DNA of 7,050 bases from Syntrophomonadaceae bacterium (GTDB taxonomy: Bacteria > Bacillota_D > Dethiobacteria > DTU022): assembly GCA_003562605.1 (NCBI GenBank), contig PWUG01000408.1:1-7050 (forward strand), given 5' to 3'. Every line of letters starts with the position of its first letter. Position 1 is the first letter of the stretch. Positions 1 through 7,025 of the stretch are shown piece by piece. The notes beneath the pieces are model-generated. The model saw only the letters and a program-made list of their open reading frames with translations, did no database searches and was not told the DNA's origin. Both the position numbers and the translations under genes were made by a program.

Positions 1-396
1 CTGGTTTTATGGGCTTTGACTTACCTGCCGACAACTCTGACTTTACCCGGCATTGCCGGGCTGATTTTATCTATCGGTATGGCTGTCGATGCCAACGTGA
101 TCATTTTTGAAAGGATTAAAGACGAATTACGTTCAGGCCGGACCCCCAGAAGCGCCATGGAAAGCGGTTTTCAGCGGGCATTCCGGGCCATACTCGATGC
201 GAATGTGACCACCTTGATCGTGACAGTTGTGCTTTTCAGCCTGGCCAGCGGCCCTGTCAGAGGTTTCGCCGTCACCCTCTTCATCGGAATCATCTGCAGC
301 ATGTTTACAGCTATAGTCCTGACCCGTTTGCTGATGCGCCTTGCCTTTAAAGCCGGCCTGGTCAGCAGTGGGGCCTTTGTGGGGGTGAAAGTATAA
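1..396 (+). CDS. secD: Protein translocase subunit SecD, C-terminal part (5' end outside window)
   Basis: SecD pairs with SecF in the cytoplasmic membrane and uses the proton motive force to help SecYEG-SecA complete protein export. Only the last 131 codons are present; the reading frame is open from base 1, so a TTG at base 16 is internal and not a start. The fragment covers the last transmembrane helices of the family's six-helix RND-like unit. It begins just before the highly conserved stretch LPGIAG and GMAVDANV, followed by IFERIKDEL, then the AILDANVTT segment and the GFAVTL helix. The Asp of VDANV (bases 88-90) corresponds, by motif, to the TM4 aspartate shown to be needed for proton transport in Thermus SecDF (D340, from memory). 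The stop TAA shares its last A with the secF start, so the two are surely co-translated. Identity is secure; the periplasmic P1 domain cannot be judged because it lies upstream. Confidence 0.97.
   Translation: MVLWALTYLPTTLTLPGIAGLILSIGMAVDANVIIFERIKDELRSGRTPRSAMESGFQRAFRAILDANVTTLIVTVVLFSLASGPVRGFAVTLFIGIICSMFTAIVLTRLLMRLAFKAGLVSSGAFVGVKV
381..388 (+). promoter_or_regulatory. Ribosome binding site of secF inside the secD 3' end
   Basis: GGGGGTGA lies 7 bases before the ATG at 396 and approximates GGAGGTGA. It sits inside the last codons of secD and supports the one-base-overlap start and translational coupling of the two subunits. Confidence 0.6.
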
Positions 397-1319
397 TGAT
401 TGATTTTATTGGCAACCGTCGTAAAGCTTACCTTTTATCAGCGCTACTGGTCCTTGCCGGTTTAATATCGCTGGCTGTTTTCGGATTGAATCTTGGTATC
501 GATTTTACCGGCGGGACTGTCCTGCACTTGAACCTGGGAGAAGATTTTTCTTTGGAAGAAGTAGAGGCAGTCATAGCTCCCTTTGAAGAGCTTGAAGGAG
601 CCGCGGTACAAATCGTTCAGGGAAGAGACCTGACGGGCGAACTGACAGAGGAAGGTTTGGTTATCAAAGCGCCTTATATTGAAGAAGACCGCCGGGATAT
701 GTTATTGGATGCCTTAAGGGATCGCTGGCCTGCCCTTGATCCTGCTGATTTGAGGATCGAAAGCGTAGGCGCTGTAATTGGGAGTGAACTGGCCAGACAG
801 GCGCTTCTATCCCTGGCTGTGGCAATAGTCCTGATGGTTGTCTATATCACGGTTCGCTTTGAATTCAGGTTTGCCCTGGCTACAATAGCAGCTTTACTGC
901 ACAATATCGTCATAGTCATCGGCATTTTTTCAATCCTGCAGATGGAGATCAACGTACCTTTTGTCGCAGCGATTTTAACGGTCTTCGGTTATTCGGTAAA
1001 CGATACTATTGTAATTTTTGATCGAATCCGTGAAAACATAAAACATAAACAAAGAAGAGACTATGCTGCCGTGGTCAATGAGAGCATCAACCAGAACCTG
1101 ATGCGCTCGATAAATACTTCTTTAACCACTCTTTTTGTCCTGACAGCGCTGCTCTTTGGATTTCATTATTTCATCGGCAGCCTCGATCTGATCGTTTTTG
1201 TAGTTGCCCTGATCCTGGGAGTTATAGTCGGCACCTATTCATCCATATTCGTCGCCAGTCCGCTTTGGCTTAACCTCCAATCACTTAAGTTTAAGGGTGT
1301 CCGCCGCAAAGCGGCTTAG
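396..1319 (+). CDS. secF: Protein translocase subunit SecF
   Basis: SecF (307 aa, normal length) is the partner of SecD in the proton-driven export complex. Visible in order: a first transmembrane helix at about 12-32, the signature GIDFTGGT at 34-41, an extracytoplasmic domain to about 130, then five closely packed transmembrane helices from about 133 to 290. Conserved functional residues include D203 in GYSVNDTIVIFDR (199-210 region) and R237 in MRSINTSLTT. Their 34-residue spacing equals that of D637 and R671, the essential proton-path residues of Thermus SecDF as I recall them. One oddity: the usual HD pair at the start of the second helix of this block (LLHD in most SecF) reads LLHN here, with N170 encoded by AAT at 903-905. 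The start overlaps the secD stop by one base and is preceded by a GGGGGTGA Shine-Dalgarno-like run. The C-terminus is short and basic. Called with high confidence. Confidence 0.98.
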   Translation: MIDFIGNRRKAYLLSALLVLAGLISLAVFGLNLGIDFTGGTVLHLNLGEDFSLEEVEAVIAPFEELEGAAVQIVQGRDLTGELTEEGLVIKAPYIEEDRRDMLLDALRDRWPALDPADLRIESVGAVIGSELARQALLSLAVAIVLMVVYITVRFEFRFALATIAALLHNIVIVIGIFSILQMEINVPFVAAILTVFGYSVNDTIVIFDRIRENIKHKQRRDYAAVVNESINQNLMRSINTSLTTLFVLTALLFGFHYFIGSLDLIVFVVALILGVIVGTYSSIFVASPLWLNLQSLKFKGVRRKAA

Positions 1320-1327
1320 TATCAATA

Positions 1328-1333
1328 AAGGAG
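1328..1333 (+). promoter_or_regulatory. Ribosome binding site of the LapA-like gene
   Basis: AAGGAG is a good Shine-Dalgarno match, placed 11 bases before the ATG at 1345, slightly farther than optimal. It lies in the 25-base gap after secF, which has no room for a separate conventional promoter, so the gene is read as part of the sec unit. Confidence 0.7.
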
Positions 1334-1344
1334 ATGGATAAAAA

Positions 1345-1758
1345 ATGGGTTCTTTTTACCTGATTTTAGGTCTCGTCTTCAGCCTGATAATTGCCATAGT
1401 TGCCCTTGCCAACACTGAAACAGTAACCGTTAGCTATATCTTCGGCCGTGCCGAAGTATCCCTGATCCTGCTCATCCTTGGATCGGCTTTTATCGGTGTC
1501 CTTGTTATGGGCCTCTTCAGCCTTTTTCGCAGTATTCGGTCAGCATTTGCTTTTCGTGATATGCGGCAGAAACAGGAAGCTTTGCAGAAGCAGGTTAAGG
1601 CTCTTGAAGAAGAGAAAATCTTCCTTGAAGCGGAGCTGAACAAAGCTGTATCAGTTCCTGAAGAGACGGAGGAGGCAGAGAAAGAAAAGCAGGAGGCAGA
1701 GGTTCAGCCGGCGGAATCGGCTCCAGCCGACGAAGAGGTGGATGAGGAGTCTTCATGA
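1345..1758 (+). CDS. LapA/DUF1049-type two-helix membrane protein (YrvD-like)
   Basis: This 137-residue protein has two hydrophobic helices, at about 3-23 and 38-61, joined by a short loop containing ANTETVTVSYIFG. That arrangement (helix, N-x-x-x-V turn, second helix) is the pattern of the LapA/DUF1049 family. It is followed by an amphipathic, Lys/Glu/Gln-rich stretch at about 70-100 that looks like a coiled coil, then a strongly acidic, Pro/Ala-containing tail at 104-137 that is likely disordered. In E. coli LapA works with LapB in controlling LPS synthesis; the role in Bacillota is not established, so no LPS function is claimed. B. subtilis has a similar small membrane protein, YrvD, directly before recJ (from memory), which supports orthology by position. 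It sits 25 bases after secF and its stop overlaps the recJ start (ATGA), so it should be co-expressed with both. Family call fairly sure, function unknown. Confidence 0.85.
   Translation: MGSFYLILGLVFSLIIAIVALANTETVTVSYIFGRAEVSLILLILGSAFIGVLVMGLFSLFRSIRSAFAFRDMRQKQEALQKQVKALEEEKIFLEAELNKAVSVPEETEEAEKEKQEAEVQPAESAPADEEVDEESS
1670..1701 (+). repeat. Short in-frame direct repeat in the acidic tail of the LapA-like gene
   Basis: The 11-base sequence AGGAGGCAGAG occurs at 1670-1680 and again at 1691-1701, exactly 21 bases (7 codons) apart, giving related acidic peptides around EAEKE and EAEVQ. Each copy contains a perfect AGGAGG with no start codon at a suitable distance, so neither is an evident initiation site. 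It may be a small tandem duplication in a low-complexity, purine-rich tail, or chance in a Glu-rich sequence. Confidence 0.55.
1744..1749 (+). promoter_or_regulatory. Ribosome binding site of recJ inside the LapA-like gene
   Basis: GAGGAG lies 5 bases before the ATG at 1755. With the ATGA stop/start overlap at 1755-1758 it fixes the recJ start and indicates translational coupling to the upstream membrane protein. Confidence 0.7.
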
Positions 1759-4181
1759 GTCTGAGTGGCAAATATTGGATTTGGCCCGATCAGGATCATG
1801 ACCGGGTGGTTGAACTTGCCCGGAATTTAAACTATCCACCGGCCCTGGCCCGACTGCTGATAAACCGCGGAATCAATGATCCTGAGCAGGCCCGGGCTTT
1901 TTTATCTCCTTCAATGGATCAATTTCATGCTCCCTGGCTGATGCTGGGGATGGAGCAGGCTGTTGCCAGGCTCTTAAGTGCCATCGAAAAGAAGGAAGCA
2001 ATAGTCATTCATGGTGATTACGATGCTGATGGCATATCTGCAACTGTGATTTTAGTTGAAGCCCTGCACCAGCTTGGCGGCAAAGTCGATTATTACCTGC
2101 CCAGCCGTTTTGAAGAGGGTTACGGATTACATATCGAACCCCTAAAGGAATTTAAAGAAGCCGGGCATTCCCTGGTTGTCACTGTCGATTGCGGGATCAA
2201 TGCAGTCGAAGAAGCAGCCTATGCCGCTGACCTCGGGCTTGACCTGATTATTACCGATCACCACCAGCCTCTGGAGCGGTTAAGCGGCGCCCTGGCCGTG
2301 ATTAATCCCCTGCAGAAAGACTGCCCATACCCGTTTAAAGAACTTTCGGGCGCAGGTATTGCTTTTAAACTTGCCGCTGCCCTGATGGAAAAATCCGGTT
2401 CTGATTTCCCGGATCACCTCCTGGATCTGGCCGCACTCGGAACAGCTGCCGATGTGGTTCCCCTGCTGGGTGAGAACAGGGTTATCGTTTCATCCGGATT
2501 AAATGTCCTGCGAAACTTGCAAAGGGTTGGTTTCAAAGCACTTGCCGAAGCGGTCAGTCTTGACAAAGCACGTATTAACAGCACGGCTTTGTCTTTTATC
2601 CTCGCCCCCTCGGTAAATGCTGCCGGACGGATGGGTGCAGCGCTGCCTGCCGCCCAGCTTCTTCTGGAAAAAGATGCTGAAAAAGCGGCTGAATTGGCCG
2701 GATATTTGCACCGGGCCAACCAGTCGAGGCGTTCCACGGAACAAACAATATTAAAAGAAGCCGAAGAAGCTGCTATTAAGCAGCTTTTGACTGCAGATAA
2801 TAAAGTAATTACCCTGGCCGGAGAAAGCTGGCATCACGGTGTGATTGGCATTGTCGCTTCACGCCTGGTGGAAAGGTTTAATCGTCCGGTAGCCCTGATA
2901 GCTCTTGAAAATGGGGAAGGCCGCGGTTCAGCCCGCAGTATACCCGGTTTTGATATCACTGCCGCCCTCGCTGATAGCTCGGCTCTCCTGGAAAGATTCG
3001 GCGGTCATGAACAGGCTGCAGGATTTACTATTCAAGCCGGCAATATTGATGAACTGAAGGAAAGATTGAACCGCTACGCTAAAAATAAACTTGACGGCGC
3101 TGCATTAAGTTCACGCCTTTACATCGAGGCGGAACTGGAAGAGCCCGAAATAGGCTTTGATTTGACCGCACGGCTCGAAGAGCTACAGCCTCACGGAACA
3201 GCCAATCCTATCCCTCTTTTCGGCAGCCGTGCCTGGGAAATTCTATCCTGGCGCCTGGTCGGGGCGGATAAAAAACATCTTAAACTTAGTGTAAGAAAAG
3301 ACGGCCGGACCCTGAATCCGATTGTCTTTTCAGGAGCACCCCTTGCAGCACAACTGGAAAAAGGGCGCCGGGTGGATCTTGCCTTTAAATTGAAAAATGG
3401 TTTTTTCCAGAACCAAGAAACCCTGGATATCGAAGTAAAAGATTTGAGCTACAGCGACAGGGCAGTTTGTGGGAACCTGGAGCTTACTGATTACCGCGGC
3501 AGTAAAAACCGTGCAGGCATATTAAAGGAAATTCTCAAAAAGGAAAAAGTGGAAACCGTTCTCTTTGTTGCTGCTCAATCAAGGGCTGAAAAAATCAGGT
3601 ATAGCAGTTCATTAGAGGATCCACCTTTTCTTATTACCAGCGGGGCAATGAACGGTGACCCTGAACTACCCGCAGATCCTGAAACGCTGATTCTATATGA
3701 TTTGCCCCTTCATGAAAGCATTCTGAGAGGCACTCTTAAACAAGGGTTGAATAAAGGCAAGCTGAAAATTTATCTGCTCTACAACCACGCGGATCTCAAG
3801 CAGAATTGTCTCTTAACAGACCTATCCCTGCCTTCAAAGGAAAACCTGTTAAAAATAAAAGCTATTCTGGAAGAGGTGGCAAAAGCAGGCACCGATCAGG
3901 ATTTTCCCGCCCATGCTGAGAAAAAACTGGACTTTAAACCCGCCAGTACTTTTTGGACGCGGGCAGAAAGCATTTTTACAGAGGTCGGGTTTCTGAAAGA
4001 CGGCCTTGTTTCTACTGAACAAGTTAAACTTGGTTTAAGTTGGCCCGCATGCCTTGACTCATCGCCCACCTACCTTGTCACCAGGCAGCTGTTGGAAAGC
4101 TGTAAGCAATTCCAGCGCCTGCTTCTCGAAGGTCCCCCCGTTGAAATCGCAGCTTATTTGCACAGTCTTAGTGACAGTTAA
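1755..4181 (+). CDS. recJ: Single-stranded-DNA-specific exonuclease RecJ
   Basis: RecJ degrades single-stranded DNA 5' to 3' in the cytoplasm, in recombination, base-excision and mismatch repair; it is a metal-dependent DHH-family enzyme. All core motifs are visible: HGDYDADG at 86-93, VDCG at 144-147, TDHH at 167-170, the segment GTAADVVPL at 229-237 and NAAGRMG at 288-294. The DHHA1 domain follows, with SWHHGVIGIVASR at 358-370, GRGSARS at 389-395 and GGHEQAAGF at 416-424. An OB-fold region spans about 450-565. Residues from about 570 to 808 form the extra C-terminal domain typical of Bacillota RecJ, including EVGFLKDG and the SSPTY segment near the end. At 808 aa it is slightly longer than B. 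subtilis RecJ (about 786). No catalytic residue is missing. The start overlaps the LapA-like gene by four bases; no clear terminator hairpin follows. Very secure identification. Confidence 0.98.
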   Translation: MSLSGKYWIWPDQDHDRVVELARNLNYPPALARLLINRGINDPEQARAFLSPSMDQFHAPWLMLGMEQAVARLLSAIEKKEAIVIHGDYDADGISATVILVEALHQLGGKVDYYLPSRFEEGYGLHIEPLKEFKEAGHSLVVTVDCGINAVEEAAYAADLGLDLIITDHHQPLERLSGALAVINPLQKDCPYPFKELSGAGIAFKLAAALMEKSGSDFPDHLLDLAALGTAADVVPLLGENRVIVSSGLNVLRNLQRVGFKALAEAVSLDKARINSTALSFILAPSVNAAGRMGAALPAAQLLLEKDAEKAAELAGYLHRANQSRRSTEQTILKEAEEAAIKQLLTADNKVITLAGESWHHGVIGIVASRLVERFNRPVALIALENGEGRGSARSIPGFDITAALADSSALLERFGGHEQAAGFTIQAGNIDELKERLNRYAKNKLDGAALSSRLYIEAELEEPEIGFDLTARLEELQPHGTANPIPLFGSRAWEILSWRLVGADKKHLKLSVRKDGRTLNPIVFSGAPLAAQLEKGRRVDLAFKLKNGFFQNQETLDIEVKDLSYSDRAVCGNLELTDYRGSKNRAGILKEILKKEKVETVLFVAAQSRAEKIRYSSSLEDPPFLITSGAMNGDPELPADPETLILYDLPLHESILRGTLKQGLNKGKLKIYLLYNHADLKQNCLLTDLSLPSKENLLKIKAILEEVAKAGTDQDFPAHAEKKLDFKPASTFWTRAESIFTEVGFLKDGLVSTEQVKLGLSWPACLDSSPTYLVTRQLLESCKQFQRLLLEGPPVEIAAYLHSLSDS

Positions 4182-4367
4182 CTCTCCTGCCAGTAAGTAC
4201 TCTGTAAATGAAAATACAGGATAACAAGTTAATAATCCTTCAGTTTCCGGAACAAATGCGAATAAGATTGCTGTCCTTCCAAGAGTCCCAATGGATCATG
4301 CTATAGAATTTAGCGCCATTTTTTAGTATTATAGATATTAGATTTTTATAATTGGGGAAGATTAAAG
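4182..4367 (+). promoter_or_regulatory. Non-coding gap before rel; probable promoter region
   Basis: This is the only sizeable gap in the window. In many Bacillota apt (adenine phosphoribosyltransferase) lies here; no Apt-like peptide is visible in any of the three forward frames, all of which carry stops. The last third is AT-rich. Candidate -10 elements are an extended type TGCTATAGA at 4299-4307, TATTAT at 4327-4332 and a perfect TATAAT at 4347-4352. None has a good -35 hexamer at 16-18 bases. The TATAAT abuts the ribosome binding site, so initiation from it would leave almost no leader. The gap suggests that rel-dtd has its own promoter, but which element is used is undecided. No T-box, riboswitch or rho-independent terminator is recognisable. 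Confidence 0.4.
4354..4360 (+). promoter_or_regulatory. Ribosome binding site of rel
   Basis: GGGGAAG lies 7 bases before the ATG at 4368. It is a moderate rather than strong match to the anti-Shine-Dalgarno sequence. The start it supports also gives protein numbering that matches the well-studied streptococcal Rel enzyme at the active-site residues. Confidence 0.55.
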
Positions 4368-6554
4368 ATGGCTGTTAAAGAAAAAAAACTTAACGAACTA
4401 AAAAAACGTATCCAGCGTTACTATCCTGATCTGGAAGATTGGGTCCTGGTCGAGAAAGCCTACAATTATTCAGTGCAGGCTCATTCCGGCCAGCTGCGTG
4501 AATCTGGCGAGTCTTATATTACGCATCCGCTCGGTGTGGCCATGATTCTGACCGAACTTGAACTTGACCTGGTTACTATTATCGCCGGGCTGCTTCATGA
4601 TGTGGTTGAAGATACCGATATCACCCTGGAGGAAATCCGGAATGAGTTTAGCGATGAAGTGGCAGCGCTTGTAGACGGTGTAACCAAGCTTAGCCGGCTC
4701 GATTTTACCTCCAAGGAAGAACAGCAGGCCGAAACTCTTCGTAAAATGTTCATCGCAATGGCCCAGGATATACGTGTGGTTCTAATCAAGCTGGCTGACA
4801 GGACCCATAACCTGCGTACATTGCGTTACCTGAACACTCACAAACAAAAAGAGATCGCACGGGAGACATTGGAAATCTATGCGCCTTTGGCCCATCGCCT
4901 CGGTATATATATGATCAAATGGGAACTCGAAGACCTGGCCTTCCGTTACATGCAGCCGTCCGAGTATTTCCAGCTGGTTGATAAACTGGCCAAGAAAAGG
5001 CGTGAACGCGAAAACTTCATTAACCGGATTATATGGATACTGCAGGACTATTTGTCCGAAGCCTCTATTGAAGCAGAAATCCAGGGCCGCCCAAAGCATC
5101 TTTTTAGCATATACAATAAAATGAAAACCCAGGGCAAAGATTTAAACGAGATTTACGACCTTACTGCAATTCGAATCATTGTCGATACCGTAAAAGACTG
5201 CTATCACACCCTGGGTATTGTTCACACGATCTGGAAGCCGATCCCGGGGCGGTTCAAAGATTTTATAGCCATGCCGAAACCAAATATGTATCAATCCCTG
5301 CACACCACGGTTTTTGCCGCAGAAAACGAACTTGCGGAAATCCAGATCCGGACCTGGGACATGCATCGTACCGCTGAGTATGGTATTGCCGCTCACTGGC
5401 GCTATAAAGAAAAACTTAAGGATCCCGGAGAAGTTGACGATAAGCTGACCTGGCTGCGCCAGATGTTGGAGTGGCAGCATGATTATCGTGATGCCCGTGA
5501 TTTCATAAAAGATCTAAAAGGCGATCTTTTCACTGATGAAGTTTTTGTTTTTACTCCCAGGGGTGATGTTATCGATCTGCCTGCCGGTTCAGTCACTCTT
5601 GATTTCGCTTACAAAATTCATACCGACATCGGCAATAACTGTACCGGGGCCCGGGTTAACGGCCGTCTCGTTCCTCTCGATTACCAGTTAAAAACCGGTG
5701 ATATGGTAGAAGTGGTCACTTCCAAGCATGGTTCGCCCAGCCGCGACTGGCTCAAACTGGTTAAAACCTCTCACGCCAAAAACAAAATCAGGACCTGGTT
5801 CAAAAAGGAAAGGCGCGAAGAAAATATTGAAAAAGGCCGGGAAATGATTGAAAGAGAGATCAGGCGTATAAATGTTGAGCAGCGTATACTCTTAAAAAGT
5901 GACCTGCTGGAAGAGGTGGGGCATTCTTTTAATATAATGTCCATTGAAGATCTCTATGCCGCAGTCGGTTACGGTGGGGTGTCGGTTCACCAGGTTTTAA
6001 GCCGTCTTCGCGAGGAATACAACCGAAGGCACAAGGACAAAGAACAGGAAGTGGTTTTACCGGAATTTAAACCGGCAAAACAGTTTAAGCAGGATTCCCC
6101 CGGAGTATCGATCCAGGGCATGGATAATCTGTTAATGCGTGTTGCCCGCTGCTGTAACCCCGTCCCCGGTGATCATATTACCGGCCTTGTTACCCGTGGG
6201 CGCCGCGTTTCAATTCACCGCAGTGACTGCCCCCACCTCAAGCAGTATAAAGGTGACAAAGACCGCTTACTGGAAGCTTACTGGATAGGGGGACCGGGGA
6301 CCTCTTACCCGGTCGAGATTGAGATTAACGCGAGTGATCGGAAAAACCTGTTGGCCGATATCATGGCAACAGTAAATGAAAGCAAGATCGAGGTAACCGC
6401 TGTTTCAGCGCGGACCGATAAAAACCAGGAAGCAACTATACATATGACCCTTGCTGTGCGGGATCAGGTCCATCTTGATCAAATTATGGGCAAGATTAAT
6501 AAGGTCAAAGATGTTTTTTCCGTCCGCCGTTATGTTTATGGTTCAAAAAGTTGA
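4368..6554 (+). CDS. relA: Bifunctional (p)ppGpp synthetase/hydrolase Rel (RelA/SpoT family)
   Basis: Rel makes (p)ppGpp from ATP and GTP/GDP when uncharged tRNA stalls the ribosome, and hydrolyses it otherwise. At 728 aa it is a full-length long RSH protein. The N-terminal HD hydrolase has R44, H53, H77-D78, E81-D82, D144 and N148, the residues and numbering known for Rel of Streptococcus dysgalactiae subsp. equisimilis (from memory), so hydrolase activity is expected. The synthetase domain (about 230-345) has R241 and K243 in GRPKH, D264, the motif RFKD at 295-298, Y308 in MYQSLHTT and EIQIRTW at 324-330. RFKD is the RXKD form found in bifunctional enzymes, unlike EXDD of E. coli RelA. A TGS domain follows at about 390-452, then a helical part, the conserved-cysteine region CCNPVPGD at 595-602 with H617 and C621, and a C-terminal ACT domain at about 645-725. 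No domain is broken. dtd follows after 21 bases. Confidence 0.98.
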   Translation: MAVKEKKLNELKKRIQRYYPDLEDWVLVEKAYNYSVQAHSGQLRESGESYITHPLGVAMILTELELDLVTIIAGLLHDVVEDTDITLEEIRNEFSDEVAALVDGVTKLSRLDFTSKEEQQAETLRKMFIAMAQDIRVVLIKLADRTHNLRTLRYLNTHKQKEIARETLEIYAPLAHRLGIYMIKWELEDLAFRYMQPSEYFQLVDKLAKKRRERENFINRIIWILQDYLSEASIEAEIQGRPKHLFSIYNKMKTQGKDLNEIYDLTAIRIIVDTVKDCYHTLGIVHTIWKPIPGRFKDFIAMPKPNMYQSLHTTVFAAENELAEIQIRTWDMHRTAEYGIAAHWRYKEKLKDPGEVDDKLTWLRQMLEWQHDYRDARDFIKDLKGDLFTDEVFVFTPRGDVIDLPAGSVTLDFAYKIHTDIGNNCTGARVNGRLVPLDYQLKTGDMVEVVTSKHGSPSRDWLKLVKTSHAKNKIRTWFKKERREENIEKGREMIEREIRRINVEQRILLKSDLLEEVGHSFNIMSIEDLYAAVGYGGVSVHQVLSRLREEYNRRHKDKEQEVVLPEFKPAKQFKQDSPGVSIQGMDNLLMRVARCCNPVPGDHITGLVTRGRRVSIHRSDCPHLKQYKGDKDRLLEAYWIGGPGTSYPVEIEINASDRKNLLADIMATVNESKIEVTAVSARTDKNQEATIHMTLAVRDQVHLDQIMGKINKVKDVFSVRRYVYGSKS

Positions 6555-6562
6555 GCGCCACC

Positions 6563-6568
6563 AGGAGG
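6563..6568 (+). promoter_or_regulatory. Ribosome binding site deciding the GTG start of dtd
   Basis: A perfect AGGAGG lies 7 bases before the GTG at 6576. No in-frame ATG exists near this position, and the family's invariant N-terminus (M-R-A-V-V-Q-R-V) begins exactly here, so the GTG start is well supported. Confidence 0.85.
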
Positions 6569-6575
6569 TTTCTGA

Positions 6576-7025
6576 GTGAGGGCAGTCGTCCAGCGTGTAA
6601 GTCAAGCCAGGGTTGAGGTAGATCAGGAAACTGTCGGCGAGATCGGTAATGGCCTGGTGGTCTTTCTCGGTGTTGGAAAGGAAGATGGACCTGCAGACAG
6701 CGATTACATGGCGGGAAAAATTACCGGCCTGCGCATTTTTGATGACGAACAAGGTTTGATGAACTTATCGGTGCAGGACACCGGTGGTTCCATTCTCTGT
6801 ATATCGCAGTTCACCATTTTAGGCGATTGCCGCAAAGGGCGCCGCCCCGGTTTTTCTGCTGCCGCCCCGCCGGAGCAGGCTGAAAAACTGTATGAGTATT
6901 TTTGTGAGAACCTGCTCAGCAGAGGTGTCAACATTGCCACCGGTCGTTTTCAGGCGACCATGCGCATCATTGTTGACAACGACGGACCGGTAACCATGCT
7001 GCTCGACAGCAAAAAGCTCTTTTAA
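6576..7025 (+). CDS. dtd: D-aminoacyl-tRNA deacylase
   Basis: DTD is a cytoplasmic homodimer that removes D-amino acids (and glycine from mischarged tRNA-Ala) from tRNA, acting as a chiral proofreading step after the synthetases. The protein has 149 residues, normal for the family. It opens with the characteristic MRAVVQRV stretch, carries SQFTI (SQFTL in most relatives) at 77-81, the basic segment RKGRRPGFSAAAPP at 86-99, and NDGPVT at 135-140. G137-P138 is the Gly-cisPro pair that reaches into the partner subunit's active site and rejects L-amino acids; the numbering agrees with E. coli DTD as I recall it. Start is GTG with a perfect ribosome binding site. It follows rel by 21 bases, the same pairing as in B. 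subtilis, so both are probably on one transcript. The stop is TAA and no terminator can be seen in the 25 bases that remain. Confidence 0.98.
   Translation: MRAVVQRVSQARVEVDQETVGEIGNGLVVFLGVGKEDGPADSDYMAGKITGLRIFDDEQGLMNLSVQDTGGSILCISQFTILGDCRKGRRPGFSAAAPPEQAEKLYEYFCENLLSRGVNIATGRFQATMRIIVDNDGPVTMLLDSKKLF

Noticed and set aside
16..18. TTG as the start of a short SecD-like protein
   Set aside because: The frame is open upstream to base 1 and the sequence starts inside the SecD membrane region, so this is the tail of a full gene cut by the window edge.
1303..1315. Inverted repeat GCCGC-AAA-GCGGC at the end of secF as a transcription terminator
   Set aside because: The stem is only 5 base pairs, lies in the last codons of secF, and is not followed by a run of T. 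The next gene begins 25 bases later in the same direction with a good ribosome binding site.
2414..2744. Two overlapping minus-strand open frames inside recJ
   Set aside because: They lie opposite strongly conserved RecJ motifs such as NAAGRMG, resemble no known protein, and are low-complexity shadows of the coding strand.
4225..4326. Open stretch of 33 codons in the recJ-rel gap as a small gene or apt remnant
   Set aside because: Its only ATG is at 4291, leaving 11 codons, with no ribosome binding site. The peptide does not resemble Apt.
4595..5480. Minus-strand open frames inside rel
   Set aside because: They lie opposite the hydrolase and synthetase active-site codons and have no plausible initiation context or recognisable domain.
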